A stretch of 64,000 nucleotides of DNA from Odontocerum albicorne (GCA_949825065.1 OX463846.1:2933366-2997365); one strand, 5' to 3'. Counted from the stretch's first letter, positions 9,851 to 22,070 are shown. Notes: a model not told the origin generated them from the sequence alone. Program-made: numbers and translations.

Positions 9851-10500
9851 AACACATGGTGTAGAATACGTTTGACTTTTACATCCAAATTTGATTCCGT
9901 ATCTAGAAATACTATTACTGTGCCTGTGCCTTTACCAATAAATAAAACTATATACAAGTACCAAGGCAAAGATAAATAAAATTTAGAGAACTACGAATAC
10001 GGAAATGTTCCACATGCATTTTGGTGTTTTTCGTCGTCCGCTGCCCGGCGGGCCGCACCATTAAATTCGTTCCATTCAACGCACAAAGAGAAAGCCTCAA
10101 CATAAAAGCCTCATATCTGTCAGAGTAGCTGTTCAACATACGTAGCTTTTGGGGCTTTTGTTTGAGCGCTGATAAAAACGGTTTATTTTTTATTCCTAGA
10201 TATTTTCCTCTTTGACTGAAAATTATAAATTAAAAATTTATTTTAAAAATACATTTTATTTTTCTTTATTTAACAGTTTTATGCAAACGCGTTTTGGTAG
10301 ATATATGCTTTGAGCAACTTCTTCATATCAATCAGCTTTTGTTTCTTAGTAATTATTGGTATCCGTGCACATGTCTTTGACATAGTGTATGAAAACAATA
10401 TTTGAAAAAAAAAAACAAACACAAATTAAAATAAAAGATAAATCTCAATATTAATAGGGGGACAAGATGTTTGTTTGTGTTTTCACAACACGTTTTGTGA
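9851..10500. other. no recognisable feature
   Basis: Mostly AT-rich; a GC-rich patch at 10028-10060 (GCTGCCCGGCGGGCCGC) contains a short inverted repeat. No gene or element can be supported. Confidence 0.4.
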
Positions 10501-10504
10501 AAAC

Positions 10505-10725
10505 ACTAACAACCATCTTTATTTCTATTTGCTTTTCAACCCGGGGGTAGCAGGTTGAAAGGCAGGCATCGTATTTAGGGATTCCCCCGGTACTCAGATT
10601 TTTTTCTAAAACGGTCCCAGCCGGATTTTCACTTAAGGCTTGTTTAATACATTTCTAGTTAGTTTGAAAATATTGTCACATGGTATCAAACCCGCCAGGT
10701 TGTGATGTATATAATACAATTCGAA
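10505..10725 (+). repeat. SINE with LINE-B-like 3' tail
   Basis: The body contains ACGGTCCCAGCCGGATTTTC, matching TTCCAGTCTGGTTTTC of other SINEs here (29950, 51740). The tail reads ATTGTCACATGGTATCAAAC then CCGCCAGGTTGT, resembling the LINE-B 3' end (AGATTGCC...GGCTTATTG... inverse CCCGCCAGATTGTA). The tRNA-like head is weak. The 108-bp repeat array starts directly after its tail. Confidence 0.55.
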
Positions 10726-10728
10726 ATC

Positions 10729-13540
10729 ATTCTCAATAAGGTGAATTACCTTGTTCAAAAATATTTAACAAATATCAATGCACTGGATAATAAGGTGAAT
10801 TGCCTTGACCAAAAAATATTTTATGAATTCCTAAGCACTCTCAATAAGGTGAATTACCTTGAACAAAAACATTTAACAAATATCAATGCACTGGATACTA
10901 AGGTGAATTGCCTTGACCAAAATATATTTAATGAATTCCTAAGCACTCTCAATAAGGTGAATTACCTTGAACAAAAACATTTAACAAATATCAATGCACT
11001 GGATAATAAGGTGAATTGCCTTGACCAAAAAATATTTAATGAATTCCTAAGCACTCTCAATAAGGTAAATGACCTTGATCAAAAACATTTAACAAATATC
11101 AATGAACTGGATACTAAGGTGAATTGCCTTGACCAAAATATATTTAATGAATTCCTAAGCACTCTCAATAAGGTGAATTACCTTGAACAAAAACATTTAA
11201 CAAATATCAATGCACTGGATACTAAAGTGAATTGCCTTGACCAAAATATATTTAATGAATTCCTAAGCACTCTCAATAAGGTGAATTACCTTGAACAAAA
11301 ACATTTAACAAATATCAATGCACTGGATAATAAGGTGAATTGCCTTGACCAAAATATATTTAATGAATTCCTAAGCACTCTCAAAAAGGTGAATTACCTT
11401 GAACAAAAACATTTAACAAATATCAATGCACTGGATACTAAGGTGAATTGCCTTGACCAAAATATATTTAATGAATTCCTAAGCACTCTCAATAAGGTGA
11501 ATTACCTTGAACAAAAACATTTAACAAATATCAATGCACTGGATACTTAGGTGAATTGCCTTGACCGAAATATATTTAATGAATTCCTAAGCACTCTCAA
11601 TAAGGTGAATTACCTTGAACAAAAACATTTAACAAATATCAATGCACTGGATACTAAGGTTAATTGCCTTGACCAAAATATATTTAATGAATTCTTAAGC
11701 AATCTCAATAAGGTGAATTACCTTGAACAAAAACATTTAACAAATATCAATGCACTGGATACTAAGGTGAATTGCCTTGACCAAAATATATTTAATGAAT
11801 TCCTAAGCACTCTCAATAAGGTGAATTACCTTGAACAAAAACATTTAACAAATATCAATGCACTGGATAATAAGGTGAATTGCCTTGACCAAAAAATATT
11901 TAATGAATTCCTAAGCACTCTCAATAAGGTAAATGACCTTGATCAAAAACATTTAACAAATATCAATGAACTGGATACTAAGGTGAATTGCCTTGACCAA
12001 AATATATTTAATGAATTCCTAAGCACTCTCAATAAGGTGAATAACCTTGAACAAAAACATTTAACAAATATCAATGCACTGGATACTAAGGTGAATTGCC
12101 TTGACCAAAATATATTTAATGAATTCCTAAGCACTCTCAATAAGGTGAATTACATTGAACAAAAACATTTAACAAATATCAATGCACTGGATACTAAGGT
12201 GAATTGCCTTGACCAAAATATATTTAATGAATTCCTAAGCACTCTCAATCAGGTGAATTACCTTGAACAAAAACATTTAACAAATATCAATGCACTGGAT
12301 ACTAAGGTGAATTGCCTTGACCAAAATATATTTAATGAATTCTTAAGCACTCTCAATAAGGTGAATTACCTTGAACAAAAACATTTAACAAATATCAATG
12401 CACTGGATAATAAGGTGAATTGCCTTGACCAAAATATATTTAATGAATTCCTAAGCACTCTCAAAAAGGTGAATTACCTTGAACAAAAACATTTAACAAA
12501 TATCAATGCACTGGATACTAAGGTGAATTGCCTTGACCAAAATATATTTAATGAATTCCTAAGCACTCTCAATAAGGTGAATTACCTTGAACAAAAACAT
12601 TTAACAAATATCAATGCACTGGATACTTAGGTGAATTGCCTTGACCGAAATATATTTAATGAATTCCTAAGCACTCTCAATAAGGTGAATTACCTTGAAC
12701 AAAAACATTTAACAAATATCAATGCACTGGATACTAAGGTTAATTGCCTTGACCAAAATATATTTAATGAATTCTTAAGCAATCTCAATAAGGTGAATTA
12801 CCTTGAACAAAAACATTTAACAAATATCAATGCACTGGATACTAAGGTGAATTGCCTTGACCAAAATATATTTAATGAATTCCTAAGCACTCTCAATAAG
12901 GTGAATTACCTTGAACAAAGACATTTAACAAATATCAGTGCACTGGATACTAAGGTGAATTGCCTTGACCAAAATATATTTAATGAATTCTTAAGCACTT
13001 TCAAAAAGGTGAATTACCTTGAACAAAAACATTTAACAAATATCAATGCACTGGATACTAAGGTGAATTGCCTTGACCAAAATATATTTAATGAATTCCT
13101 AAGCACTCTCAATAAGGTGAATTATCTTGAACAAAAACATTTAACAAATATCAATGCACTGGATAATAAGGTGAATTGCCTTGACCAAAATATATTTAAT
13201 GAATTCTTAAGCACTCTCAATAAGGTGAATTACCTTGAACAAAAACATTTAACAAATATCAATGCACTGGATAATAAGGTGAATTGCCTTGACCAAAATA
13301 TATTTAATGAATTCCTAAGCACTATCAATAAGGTGAATTACCTTGAACAAAAACATTTAACAAATATCAGTGCACTGGATACTAAGGTGAATTGCCTTAA
13401 ACACAAATAATTTAATGAATTCCAAAGCACTTTTAATAAGATGAATTACCTTGAGCCAAAAACATGTAATAAATATCAATACTAAGGTACTCTTTGAGCC
13501 ATTACTAAGGTGAATTGCCTTAACATTTAGGCCAAAATTG
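10729..13540 (+). repeat. 108-bp tandem array encoding a 36-residue repeat
   Basis: About 25 units of 108 bp, each made of two related 54-bp halves. The plus frame reads NKVNYLEQKHLTNINALD then TKVNCLDQNIFNEFLSTL per unit. Both halves keep the pattern KVNxLxQxxxxN with spaced hydrophobic residues, which would suit a helix or coiled coil. The frame stays open over 10702-13410 apart from TAG at about 11548 and 12628, and it ends at TAA near 13408 where the array decays. No ordinary N-terminal domain, signal peptide or splice signal is evident, because upstream sequence is a SINE tail. Each half also holds AAGGTGAATTACCTT, an imperfect hairpin. Because the period is a multiple of three, an open frame alone does not prove coding. 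Not recognised as any known family. Confidence 0.9.
11551..12630 (+). repeat. 1,080-bp higher-order duplication inside the 108-bp array
   Basis: The variant pattern of ten units recurs at an offset of 1,080 bp: the TAG followed by GACCGAAAT at 11548 and 12628, the next unit with AAGGTTAAT and AGCAATCTC at about 11658 and 12738, and the LKKVN variant at about 11383 and 12463. Ten 108-bp units were thus copied as a block, carrying the nonsense codon with them. Some units within the blocks differ, so exchange went on afterwards. Confidence 0.8.
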
Positions 13541-13589
13541 CCGAAACATATTTGTTTATTCATTTAGTTAAAACGTTTATTAAACCTAA

Positions 13590-14442
13590 TGTTAGGACTA
13601 TATTTGTTAAATTGCATACTTCACGTCCTCGAAATTGTTAATTCGCGACATATCATAATTTATGAAACTTGTGGTGTCGAGACCATGTGCTTGGCTTGAA
13701 AACAGGAAGATTAAAATATTATGAAATACTTGAATATTTTAAAATACTAAAGACAATAAAATAAGGGTAACTACCCTTGCAGTCAGGTACATTTTTATTC
13801 AATGACAACATTGTCACGGGCGACTTAGGTCGAGATTGGCACTCCTGTCTCTTTGTACTTCCTCGAAGGGGAAGCGGGCGCCAGCTGGCTCGTCCTATTC
13901 CGTGCAGATCGTGGTGAGATTCAGACGTAAGTCCGACGCTGCTCTTCCTCCTATATCACAGAACTCCAGAACGCCATCTTGATTACGGGTGAATATTATT
14001 CCTCCTATTTTTAATGTGAATTTCGTCCGCACATTTTAACCATCGCTCAACTTTAATTCTAAATTGTTATTGGAATCTCCCTTGCTAAATACAACACATT
14101 TTTATTTTCTTGCCAATTTTAAACTTTTTTCTTGACATTCGTCAAGTTTTTTTTATATATTTTTTTCTTTTTTCTTTTTTTTTACAATATAATAAACTGC
14201 TTCATTACAAATTGTTCTTGTTTAATTGTGTCGCCTGTCCCTGCGAGAGTTGAAAGAGACTTATTCAGAGTTAAGAGAACCCAACATACCCCAGAGACCT
14301 AAAGAGTACTTGTCTCGTTAAGAAGCCGACTGACCTGTCCGGCCCTGTCACCTTGGTAAGATTGATATTTGGAGAATTGATTTATGTAATCAATTGTGTA
14401 CATATAATTGTTGTTTCTTAAATTTAGCAAAAAGGCGTGACA
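13590..14442 (+). repeat. 5' LTR of gypsy element
   Basis: 853 bp, TGTTAGGACTA to GGCGTGACA. AATAAA at 14191-14196 is a likely polyadenylation signal, following a long T-rich run. It is the same length as the 3' LTR, with one difference seen (G at 14252). Confidence 0.95.
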
Positions 14443-14446
14443 TAAT

Positions 14447-14464
14447 TGGCTCCCGAACGTGGGG
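14447..14464 (+). other. primer-binding site
   Basis: TGGCTCCCGAACGTGGGG lies four bases after the 5' LTR. It resembles the TGGCGCCCAAC-type primer-binding sites of retroelements. Which tRNA it matches was not determined. Confidence 0.65.
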
Positions 14465-17214
14465 CATACTTTGTATCTCTGATCTCTCGTTGGACAAGGT
14501 TTTTATTTATAATTTGTTTTGTGTGTTTTAAATAATAATTTATTTTCAGAAAAGTGTTTTTATATGTATTTTTTTGTGTACGACCGTTTGTTTTCTCTAT
14601 TTTGTAACCACGTGTTTGCATCATTTGTTTTTACTGCCATTGTTTTTTTTGTTGTTCTCCCGCGTTTGTTTTCGCTGTTCGCGACCACATGGTCTTCCTT
14701 GTGCCCATGTGCTACGGGCTCCGAGTTGGTAAGGAGCCGTTTTCGAGTTTTTTCATTATTTGAATTGTGAATAGAATTTTACTTAATCGTGAGAAGAAAA
14801 AGAATAGATTTTCTAGCTAACGTTCGCTAAAATATTTCGTTGTCAAGAGAATGGTGTTCTGATTTATTTGAGACCAATCTCATATTAAGAGAGTTCGTGG
14901 GTAGGCAAAGCGCACGAAACGCCTATCTTTCGTGAAATAGTTCGCTGTTCAGTTGGCCCAGTCTTTCGGGTTCTTGCAAGGATTAATCATTTCTTGGTGC
15001 TCGGTTTGTCGAAATATGGAGAATTTCAACGGTTTAATATTACAAAGAAGTGGAAGTTTCGCTTAAGTTAGATTCCTCTTTTACTTAAAAAGATTCCGTT
15101 GGAGCAAGTTATTTTTGGTTTCGATCTTGGTTCAATGGCCGAATCATGCATTGAATAGTTTCTTCTGTAATGGATCTATAAACGGTATAATTGTTTATAG
15201 AGATTGAATTACATTTTGGTCTATAGTCGTTTGTTGTTAAAATGGAGCTTTGGTCAGCCTCGTCCCTCGCGGTTGATTGTAAACACGATGTAGGAAGTTG
15301 TTGTTTGTAAATTTGAACTGCGTTGCTAGGAGAAATCTTGTTGGTTTAACAGAACGATCGAGTTAGAAGTGTTGTTTTTGTTATCAAAGTCTTGATTTGC
15401 TTCGGTTGGGCTTTTTGTCCTATTGTTTTATTGTTGCAATGTATCCAATTAAGGCCGAGGGAAGATCTCTTCATTCTGCTCCCCTGTTTTCAAGAAAAAA
15501 AGTGCGCGGTCAGAGAATTGTAAATAGGACTAGTGTGGTATTTCGTGGATAGTCAGGCTTAAAAAGAACTAAATTCCACGTGGATTAAGCTCCAGTTCAT
15601 CTTTGAAAGGAGATGGGCTGGGCAAAGTGTTATGTGCGCCCTACTTTCGTAAGAAATATTCCAATCGCGTAAATGATCCAGTTTACGAATTTTGTTTAGG
15701 AGTAAATAATAATTAATATCTCAGTGGTCAGTTTAGTGATTTTTGCGAATTGTGGTAGATTGAAAAGGAGATAAAGGATAGGAGTTCAATGTTTAGAAAA
15801 TTTAAATTATGGAATGGTCGTGCGTAATGGACGGACGCCATTTTGTTTTGCGGCTGGAAATACTGTCCGATGTTTTTCTTTGAGGAAATAGATTCGCATG
15901 GTATCGTGTTTTGAAACAGATTAAATAATACAGGAAGTGTGTGGTCATTGAATGACGACAAGTGTTTTGAAATCATAGAATATTCCAGTTGAATAAGAAT
16001 TGGTTCCTGGCTAATTGAGAGCAATCTCACCTGGAAAGAAGGTAACTTCCGTAAATAATGTTTCAATCGCGCTAGAGACCCGGTTTACGGATTTTGTTTA
16101 GGACTAAGTAATAGTTAAAATCGCAGTGTTCGGTTTGGTAATTTTCAAAGTCAAAGGCAGTGACGAATTGCGTCGTAAATACGGATAGTTTATTTTGATA
16201 ACGGTGTAGCAGGTCAGGCAGTAAATATTGTGAAAAAGAAAAAGAGTGGGAACTAGAAGAAGGCTCTAGATGTGAATAGTATTGCGTCATAGTTATAATT
16301 TTTTTTTCTCGTGATAGCAGTGGCTGTTATTAAACAATATGTTGGAATAGAGAGAACTGGAATTAAGTTCCAGAAGGATTCTTATAATAGGATATTGCGA
16401 ATTATTACGCGGAGCTACTGTTGTTATGGCGAGTTTGTGTAGAAAGTATTGCGTCATAATTGTTGTCGTTCGGTAATATTGGCTGTTCTTGTTGACACGG
16501 GGATTGTTAGAAAGGGCTGTTGTATCTTATTGATAATCAGTCAGTCGATGCTGAGTTTTCTTACATGCGCTGTTTTTAAACACTGAATGGAATTACGTTT
16601 TAGATAAATTCATTTGTTCTCGTATCAATGTCTTTTGATAGAGAAGTTTGTTATCTGGTCTGAATTGAATTTCGGTTGGTTAGATTCCTTTGTTTCTGAC
16701 AATACATCTGGATAACACGGTTGGTTTCGAAATTCGAGTAGAATTTCGTTTTGGAATAGATTCTTTTGTTTTGTGTCGGTGCATTGGGTACAAAGAAGAT
16801 GGCTTGTTTATCCTGGAAGTAGAAGTAAATAGACTTCCTTCAACTAGCCATAGTTCCTGTGAGATGCAACATTAACCTTCTCAGAATTAAGGTTAAAAAG
16901 GTAGTGATTGTCATGTAATCTATAGGGTTTTCCTAGAAGGGTATGGGTCGGAAGACTTTAGGATAAATTGCAGACTAGACAGGCTTATGTATAGAAACAG
17001 TTGAGTCCCTTACAGAATATATTCCAAGAATAGAGAATTTAAAATCATTCTTTAGAGCCACCCTTGTCAGATAACGAATTATCACGGGTGTAAGAAGTGA
17101 TAGCATAAAGATGGCGCAGAGATTGTCTGTTTCCAGTCGTGATTAGTTGAGCATTTGTGAAAACTCTGCTCAGTTTTCGAGCTAATAATTAAGGAAGATA
17201 AAAGATCTCGCCTC
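14465..17214 (+). other. long non-coding leader of the gypsy element
   Basis: About 2.7 kb with frequent stops in all frames where gag would normally lie. Two diverged copies of one segment occur at about 15650-15740 and 16055-16145 (both contain ATTTTGTTTAGGA and CAATCGCG). No zinc-knuckle motif (CX2CX4HX4C) was seen. Short open frames at 14519-14770 and 16690-16875 have no recognisable content. Confidence 0.6.
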
Positions 17215-18180
17215 GCTTCCTTTTACGTAAGAGCGTGGCCGGGGTCAGTACCAATTTGTGGTCACCCCATTTGGTCTAAAAAATATTCCTGCCGAAATGC
17301 AGAGGCTAATGGATAAACTGTTGCCGATCAGGGCGATCATGTATTTTGCTACCTAGATGACATCTTAATCTGCAGCGCAGATTTCGATTCACACATCGCC
17401 ACCTTACGTTTGGTGTTGCGCCGGTTGAAGGAGTCCAATCTTACTATAAAATTGGCCAAGTCGGAATTTTGCAAGTCAAGCCTTAGGTACTTGGGACATA
17501 TAGTGGACCGCGAAGGGTTGAGAACGGACCCTGAAAAGATTAAGGTGATGAAGGAATTCAGAGGATTCCTGGAATCCTATGGGATACGAGACCTCTTTTA
17601 CAACGCGTATTATCACCCGCAAAACAATACCAGCGAGAGATATAATTCTTCAATTCTGACGTGTCTATCCATTTTGGTACAGGACAATCAACGAGATTGG
17701 TGCGAATTCTTAGGGAAGATCTGTTCCTGTTTAAACAATACTGTGAGCATAGCCACCGGCAGCACCCCTTTTTATCTGTTTCACGGATTCCATCCGGTTC
17801 CCCATGCTTCGTTCCACGACCAACTGGATTCGAATCAGATTGTCTCTTCCACGAGATCTCCTAATTATCTCCAAGGGCTAAATAGAATGGAAAAATTGTA
17901 CGAGACCGTCACTGCTAAACTATTGACTGGGTTTAAGCGTAGCGCAGCTAGGTATAACCTACGCCGTAGAGAGAGACGTCTGTCCGTTGGACAGGTGGTA
18001 TGGAGGAAGTCCTTTAAGCAGTCAAATGCAGGTCGTTACTTCAGCGCCAAGCTGGCACCGAGATTTATAAAGAGCGTAGTTAGCAGGAAAATCTCCAATT
18101 CGGTTTACGAGCTGTCGGAGCTTAGTGGAAAAGTGGTAGGGAGATATCACGTGAAGGACATTGCAAAGGTTGACCAATGA
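17215..18180 (+). pseudogene. gypsy pol remnant: RT fused to integrase C-terminal half
   Basis: Reading order: VTPFGLKN (RT, about 17260), a frame change near 17322, CYLDDILICS with the YLDD catalytic box at 17350-17361, then LKESNLTIKLAKSEFCKS and YLGHIVDREG. At about 17563-17570 the RT sequence (VMKEF) passes straight into integrase (RGFLESYGI), in frame. Integrase then shows AYYHPQNN and the catalytic glutamate in TSERYN (about 17635), TGSTPFYLFHG, and a C-terminal end with VVWRKSF and GRYHVKDI. The RT thumb, RNase H and the integrase zinc finger plus its two catalytic aspartates are gone. An open frame of 256 codons starts at 17410 but cannot supply RT or integrase activity. The deletion joint lies in TTCAGAGG, a sequence plausible in both parents. 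Confidence 0.88.
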
Positions 18181-20030
18181 TAGTCTTGCGATCGAGTGAC
18201 CGACAGAGGAGTATAGCACTCCATGTCATAAAGCTAAGTGAGAATTAGTCCGGATTCTCGTAGTCGAGGCACATAAGAGGAGCATGGCCAAGTGTTAAAT
18301 AGAGTATAGCCCCTTTGTTGTTGCAATAACGATAGAGTCATTTGTGTATTTTCTCCTTAGAAGCTAAAGAGCGTGGTCGAGTGACCAATATTTGAGTGTA
18401 GAACTCTTTCTCGTCGTAATAGGGAGATCGTAGTCGAGTATTCTCTCTTTAGAAACTAGAAAGCGTGACCTGGAGTCAAATTATTAAATGTATCATTCTT
18501 GTCTTGTAAGAGGGAAGGAATACAGGGGTTATTCTCTTATAAGAATACGGCTGAAGTTTAGTAGCTGCATAAATATTATATAAATTGACTATTGAATACA
18601 GTATAGCTTAGAATAGACCTTATGCGGTGAGTCCGTCGTCACACGATAAGGACGCGAACATATGATATGGGTCCGGTCCTGAGCACAGCTTCTGTGCCCG
18701 GGTGGATTATAGATAAGCTAGTAGTTGACAGTGTAGTGATGGGTTCGTCAGCGCCTAATTGGGAGTCATTCATGGTTAGGAAAATGGTTCTTAAAATAAT
18801 TAAATTAAATATTTTGTTATAATACCTTGAAGGTATACACTGTCGATTCCTTGGTGAATGTCAGTTTAGTATGTCAAGTGACGTCACCGGTGCGAATTTA
18901 TTATTGCACAAGGGTGAATGAATAAGTGGGCTGGCCGTGGGCAATCTCGTATGGATTCATTTCCATATGTTTTATGTATGGGCTGGTATTCAACCCGGTG
19001 ACTTAACCAAAGAATACCTGGCGTTCAATGAACCTAAGCCTGGACCACGAGTGGCGGAATGCTGAGAGCCTAGAGTAGGATTATATGTATCTCAACGAAG
19101 GACTTAGGTCCTTCTGAAGTAAGAATTCATGTAATACATAGATGATTAGTACCGTTTGTAGAAGGTACACGTATTACATTCAGGATCAAATTGCTCTTGT
19201 GTAATGCGAGCTTAGGTATTGGGTTACCTAACAGCTGTTGTGGGTTATTTAGTGGTAATTGTACCTTCTCATTAGATTCCCTATCGAATTATTGGCTGCA
19301 GAAGTTAGGGCATTAAGTGAAGAAATTCTTGGAAGTCTTCAGAATTTCGTATTAGGGAAGGATTGTCTTCCTAATTGTTGTCTTATCTGATAAGAATTCG
19401 TGATGTATTCCGAACTTCTTGACGGAGAGGTGTACCCTTCCCCCGGGAGTAGTGTTCCAAAGATTGTACTGAGGATTCAGTAGAGTATCCATCGTGGATA
19501 ATTGCTTTGCACAAATGCTATCGCTGGACGGTGGTCCGCAAGTTTAATAGCAGTAGAATTGTTCAGTAGTGCTATGGAGTAGGTGTTGCTTTCCACCGAG
19601 TTGAATTTCGGAAAAGATTGTACAGATGGTACAGTGGAGTATCCGTTTCGGATAGTTGCACGTAGCAAGTGTTAGTTATTGGACGGGGTTCCATGATGAT
19701 AATAACCGCTGATGTGTTCGGAATTTCTTGTTAGAGAGGTGTAGCATTCCACGGTGTTGAAGGGCTATAGTATTGAAGTAAGTCATCTTGTTGACGAATT
19801 GGCTCCTGTTGAGTGTGGAGTATATAATTTGAAATAAAAATGATTAATTTTTTTTGTTGTTGTGTAAAATATTATAATATATTTTTTTCTGTCAAAGCAC
19901 TCACCGAGTACGGGGTCGCATGGTAGTCTGTTAGGCAGCGCGATGAAAGGTTTATGGGAAATGTGGAGGTTGTAGTGGTGCTGCTGGGAGGAATAAGGAT
20001 AAGAGTATGGTGCGTTCTCGAATGAACTTT
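18181..20030 (+). other. non-coding 3' region of the gypsy element, first part
   Basis: No coding motif. It contains loosely repeated phrases built on GTCGAGTGACC and AGTATAGCACTC (18190-18480), which may be degenerate tandem units. Another recurring phrase is GTGCTTTCCACCGAG-like text at 19420-19770. Confidence 0.5.
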
Positions 20031-20038
20031 GACAGAAT

Positions 20039-20280
20039 TTATGTAACTGTTACGGTAATTGCCGTTCTATTTTTGTTTTGTTTTGAACTTGTACCGATTT
20101 TATGTAACTGTTACGGTAATTGCCGTTCTATTTTTGTTTTGTTTTGAACTTGTGCCAAATTTATGTAACTGTTACGGTAATTGCCGTTCTAATTTTGTTT
20201 GTTTTGAACTTGTACCGATTTTATGTAACTGTTACGGTGATTACCGTTGTTATTGTTTGCTCTGTTTTGAGTTTTGGGAT
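20039..20280 (+). repeat. 61-bp tandem repeat, 4 copies (inside gypsy)
   Basis: TTATGTAACTGTTACGGTAA starts copies at 20039, 20100, 20161 and 20221. Overlapping open frames here (20059-20349, 20120-20548) encode F- and V-rich strings created by the repeat, and I do not regard them as genes. Confidence 0.9.
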
Positions 20281-20930
20281 AAGAGCACTGGTTACTGTAG
20301 TGTTGGCAGCATGCGTCATGACTGGGGGCTGCGTTTCTTGGATAGTTAAATCTCGAAACGAACCCGTGCCCTTGTGGTCGGACGTATGGTGGGTCTCGCT
20401 CGGTAAATTGAATTCCCAGTTTTTGTTGTTTATCATTGTCTCCTTACTTTGGCTCGGTGTGAATCACCGAGAGGCCCTGGGCAGCCTTAAGAGTCCGGGT
20501 TGGGGGAAGCTAGCCTCCCAACCGATAAAGGTTTTGAAGATGGCCTGAGAATACATCTGGGATGGATTGCTGTGTGTCTCCATCACGGGCCTCATGAACC
20601 CAAATTAGCGATTGCGATTACAGATGTGTTCTGTCATGCACATGTTTCGGGCTAGGGTAGCTTCGGTTCGGGAGGGTCGCGTGTCTGTCGCTCGGATCCT
20701 AGATGACCAAAGTTGTGTAAGTGGTATCACGTGATTCTTGGCTCTGTTCTGGGGGTCCGTAGACGCGTCCTGCTATCAGCCGGGGCTACTTGCCAATTTT
20801 CTATCATGTTTTGTGTTTTTTTTTTAAGGAACTAAGGCTCCATCTATACAGTTACCATTCTGTGTGGTGGTGAATTGTTACTGCAACGGTTGTCCAGACC
20901 TTGGAGTCTGAGGAAACCCAAGTTATGTGT

Positions 20931-21190
20931 AAAGTTCTGTCTGAACTTAAGGAGATATAAGTCCTCGAAAATGGTTCGGTGTGAACCATAGGATATTTGT
21001 TATTCAATGTATAAAGTTCTGTCTGAACTTAAGGAGATATAAGTCCTCGAAAATGGTTCGGTGGGAACCATAGGATATTCGTTATTCAATGTATAAAGTT
21101 CTGTCTGAACTTAAGGAGTTACAAGTCCTCGAAAGTGGCTCTGTGTGAACCATAGGATATTTGTAATTTGACGTATAAGGTTCTGTGTGA
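20931..21190 (+). repeat. 82-bp tandem repeat, 3 copies (inside gypsy)
   Basis: AAAGTTCTGTCTGAACTTAA starts copies at 20931, 21013 and 21095, with a partial fourth at about 21177. GTTCTGTCTGAAC is an imperfect inverted repeat. Confidence 0.9.
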
Positions 21191-21489
21191 ACCTCTTGAA
21201 ATTTTTAAATGATAGATATTGGCAATTGCGAAATTTATTGTTATCATTGTTGTTATTACTACGCCCGGTAGTGGCCGGAAGTTTGGACCGTCTTGTGCTG
21301 TGTGCCAGGGGCGGTCGTATTGTGGAAAGCGCCCGTAATATGGGGCTGCTTTAAAATTTTTCGGTTCCCGACTGTGCAGTATAGGGAAGGGCGAGGAAAG
21401 GAATGTGTTGTAAAGTGTTGTCTTTGGTGTGTCAAGGGAAGTGGGATTCTAATTTTGTGTTGAGCCATGTGGGTGGTTGGTTGGATGAA

Positions 21490-21668
21490 ATCCACATTGA
21501 AAGGGGAGAATTTCAGGAATCACCATTGAAGATAATCCACATTGAAAGGGGAGCATTTCAGGAATCACCTTTGAAGATAATCCACATTGAAAGGGGAGAA
21601 TTTTAGGAATCACCTTTGAAGATAATCCACATTGAAAGGGGAGAATTTCAGGAATCACCTTGAAGAGC
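21490..21668 (+). repeat. 45-bp tandem repeat, 4 copies (inside gypsy)
   Basis: ATCCACATTGAAAGGGGAGA starts copies at 21490, 21535, 21580 and 21625. The period is a multiple of three, so both strands look partly open. No function is inferred. Confidence 0.92.
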
Positions 21669-21939
21669 AGCTGGTTCATAGGTTGGCCCGTGACCTACAG
21701 TGAACCCACTAAAGTCAGCCTTTGGGAGAAGACTGCAGATTTGTTTTATTATTTTGGTTAAGCTGTGTCCATTTCTCAGAATATTGTAATGAGAGAATGG
21801 CTTAACTGATTTGTTTCCCTCTTGGTCAACATTTGATTGTTAGTTGACCTTGCAGTTTAATATTTTATTAATTATATTACCCGATTGTATAGTATTATTT
21901 TAATTTCTTTGTTGTGTGATTTGATTTTATTAATATTGT

Positions 21940-22070
21940 ATCGATTTCCTGTAATCTTGTACCATTGTGCATTGTTTTGTTTTGTATCATTTCCTGTAAA
22001 CTTGTACCATTGTGCATTGTTTTGTTTTGTATCAATTCCTGTAATCTTATACCATTGTGTATTGTTTTTT
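21940..22070 (+). repeat. ~46-bp tandem repeat, 3 copies (inside gypsy)
   Basis: TTTCCTGTAATCTTGTACCA and the following bases recur at about 21944, 21990 and 22035 with a TGCATTGTTTTGTTTTGTAT spacer. Confidence 0.85.

Noticed and set aside
10729..13540. CRISPR-like regular repeats
   Set aside because: Repeats are head to tail with no unique spacers, and all other signals are eukaryotic.
14519..14770. Possible gag start in the gypsy leader
   Set aside because: The frame is short and F-rich with no capsid or zinc-knuckle motif.
20059..20548. Overlapping frames resembling a membrane protein or envelope
   Set aside because: The hydrophobic repeats come from the 61-bp tandem array in the gypsy 3' region; no envelope-type motif was seen.
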